Of a stretch of 5,814 nucleotides of DNA, positions 4,613 to 5,814 are shown in pieces. Under the pieces are notes generated by a model that was not told the origin of the DNA, did not search any database, and saw only the letters and a program-made list of their open reading frames with translations. The stretch covers positions 1 through 5,814 of the forward strand of contig JAHFKB010000009.1 of assembly GCA_023245565.1 (NCBI GenBank), read 5' to 3'. A program made the position numbers and the translations under genes. Position 1 is the stretch's first letter. Each line of letters opens with the position of its first letter. Origin of the DNA: an archaeon (GTDB lineage Archaea; Nanobdellota; Nanobdellia; SCGC-AAA011-G17; GW2011-AR18).

Positions 4613-5814
4613 ATGGTATTAGTAAAAACTAAAAGTCCTTGGATTAAAGATATAAAAATAAAAGCAATTAATTTAGTAGATAAGGAATTCTTAGGAAATA
4701 CTCCGCCAACAGTTTTTGTAGGAAGTAAATTTATTAATGATAAAAAAGCAAATGTTGGAATTTTAAGTCCTTTAGATAGTAAAGAAGAAGCTTGGAAATA
4801 CGATAACCCTTATCATTGGTATGATAATAATTACAATATTAAAAGAATAATAGAACTAAGAGCTAATTTAATTAATGCAAGAAAAAAAACAAGCATATTT
4901 GATGTAAGAAATAATAATAAATTCTTAGAATTAGCACAAGAAATTGCAATGAGTTCAAAAACAACTTCTATAGAAGTAGAATTAAGAAAAAAATTAAGAC
5001 CAAAAATCAACATTGATAATATTCACCTTCCATTTGGTCCAGGTGGAGAAGTAAATAAAATTCAACCAATAGATAATATAAAATTAGAACCAAAGATAGA
5101 AAAAGTTTTCACTGATACAGATCTAAAAGCAAATGAAGCATTGCGTTTGTTATCAAGTAAAGGTTTTACAGAATATCAATTATCTCAATTATTAAGTATT
5201 GGAGTAATGGGTATAAAATATAATAGAAAATTAGTTCCAACAAAATGGAGTATTACAGCAACAGATGATACAATAGGAAAATATCACATCAAAGAAATAA
5301 AAAATCACTCATCAATTAATAATTGTAAATTATACTATGGAAATTATTTTGGAAATTATTATATAATTTTAATGTTTCCAGATGCTTGGTCATATGAATT
5401 ATTTGAAACAGCCTTGCCAGATTCAATAATGAATCAAACCCAACAAATTTATACTACAACAGATTATGAAGATTATTATGGTAGAAAGTCTTATGCAAAT
5501 AATACTATAGGTGGTTATTATGCAGCTAGACTAAGTTTATTAGAAGAATTAAAAAATTTAAAAAAACAAGCATCTTGCCTATTATTAAGATATGTCACAT
5601 CTGAATATTCAATGCCACTAGGTGTATTTGTTGTTAGACAAGCAGTTAGAAAAGCAATATCTTCTGAAAAATATGAATTTACAAATAAAAAAGACATGTT
5701 AAATTTTGCTAGAAAATTAATCTTAAATAAATTTAATTATGATATAAACAATCAATTAAGAGAAAGTAAATTATTAGATAAACTAAATAAACAAATTAAA
5801 TTAAGTAATTTTTT
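4613..5814 (+). CDS. nreA: Archaeal DNA repair protein NreA (3' end cut by window edge)
   Basis: Exactly 400 codons are visible and no stop is reached. Nre_N signatures: NTPPTVFVGS (29-38), HLPFGPGGEV (138-147) and a following VFTDTDLKANEALRLL (165-180). VPTKWSITATDDTIG (208-222) is the most diagnostic motif. Nre_C signatures: GGYYAARLSLLEEL (300-313), KKQASCLLLRYV and EYSMPLGVFVVRQAVRKA (331-348). The visible end, QIKLSNF plus two further T, fits the PIP box QxxLxxFF that ends NreA proteins and docks on the PCNA sliding clamp; in Haloferax NreA aids survival of DNA damage. A TAA codon lies directly upstream in frame (4610-4612), so the start cannot be earlier; the N-terminal cysteine-rich segment found in many Nre proteins is therefore absent. 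A TATA box lies 27 bp upstream. Confidence 0.95.
   Translation, partial: MVLVKTKSPWIKDIKIKAINLVDKEFLGNTPPTVFVGSKFINDKKANVGILSPLDSKEEAWKYDNPYHWYDNNYNIKRIIELRANLINARKKTSIFDVRNNNKFLELAQEIAMSSKTTSIEVELRKKLRPKINIDNIHLPFGPGGEVNKIQPIDNIKLEPKIEKVFTDTDLKANEALRLLSSKGFTEYQLSQLLSIGVMGIKYNRKLVPTKWSITATDDTIGKYHIKEIKNHSSINNCKLYYGNYFGNYYIILMFPDAWSYELFETALPDSIMNQTQQIYTTTDYEDYYGRKSYANNTIGGYYAARLSLLEELKNLKKQASCLLLRYVTSEYSMPLGVFVVRQAVRKAISSEKYEFTNKKDMLNFARKLILNKFNYDINNQLRESKLLDKLNKQIKLSNF

Noticed and set aside
4609..4626. The nreA start (AAATGGTATTAGTAAA) resembles the second operator repeat at the nucleotidyltransferase start
   Set aside because: Both encode Met-Val-Leu in an AT-rich context and there is no accompanying 20-bp repeat or palindrome at nreA, so shared codons explain it.
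4831..5013. Minus-strand 60-codon hydrophobic ORF
   Set aside because: It lies entirely antisense to nreA, whose frame carries clear family motifs across it; the hydrophobicity is a by-product of reverse-reading Lys/Asn/Glu-rich codons.
1..5814. CRISPR array, tRNA/rRNA genes, transposase or insertion-sequence ends
   Set aside because: No spaced repeat array, no GC-rich cloverleaf or rRNA-like stretch, and no transposase motifs or terminal inverted repeats were seen; genes fill nearly all the sequence.

Overview
The window is a strongly AT-rich stretch of archaeal chromosome. It carries gatE (the archaea-only tRNA-dependent amidotransferase subunit) and nreA (an archaeal PCNA-binding DNA repair protein). 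Almost every transcription unit has a TATA box about 25-30 bp upstream of its start codon, as expected for leaderless archaeal transcripts. Compact genes, 4-bp and 11-bp overlaps, A/T-ended codons and shortened versions of core proteins (GatE without its insertion domain, NreA without its zinc finger) suggest a small-genome DPANN-type archaeon (Woesearchaeota/Pacearchaeota-like). That placement is an inference from gene style, not from a marker gene.

Layout, left to right. Positions 1-548 (minus strand) hold a VapBC toxin-antitoxin pair: VapB (336-548) and the first 113 residues of the PIN toxin VapC (1-339, running off the left edge), coupled by an ATGA overlap. A perfect 14-bp palindrome sits between the vapB TATA box and its start codon. 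Next comes a TerC/DUF475 polytopic membrane protein (632-1552, minus). It is followed by a two-gene unit read leftward: gatE (1781-3211), then an unrecognised 66-residue protein (1591-1791) overlapping the end of gatE.

An 83-bp divergent region (3212-3294) separates gatE from a plus-strand two-gene operon: a winged-helix/nucleotidyltransferase fusion (3295-3801) and a HEPN-like helical protein (3798-4223), again joined by an ATGA overlap. This looks like a diverged HEPN/MNT toxin-antitoxin module. Just downstream of its TATA box lie three copies of a ~12-bp motif at an exact 20-bp period, which look like an operator array.

A very small SET-domain protein (4237-4560, minus) converges on this operon. 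It diverges from nreA (4613 to beyond the window end, plus). The 52-bp gap between the SET gene and nreA contains one central TTTAAA box that is correctly placed for both genes. The window stops inside the PIP box that should end NreA.

Housekeeping and maintenance genes (gatE, nreA) are thus interleaved with two small TA-type modules, each with its own recognisable DNA-binding site. No tRNA, rRNA, CRISPR array, insertion sequence or replication origin was seen.
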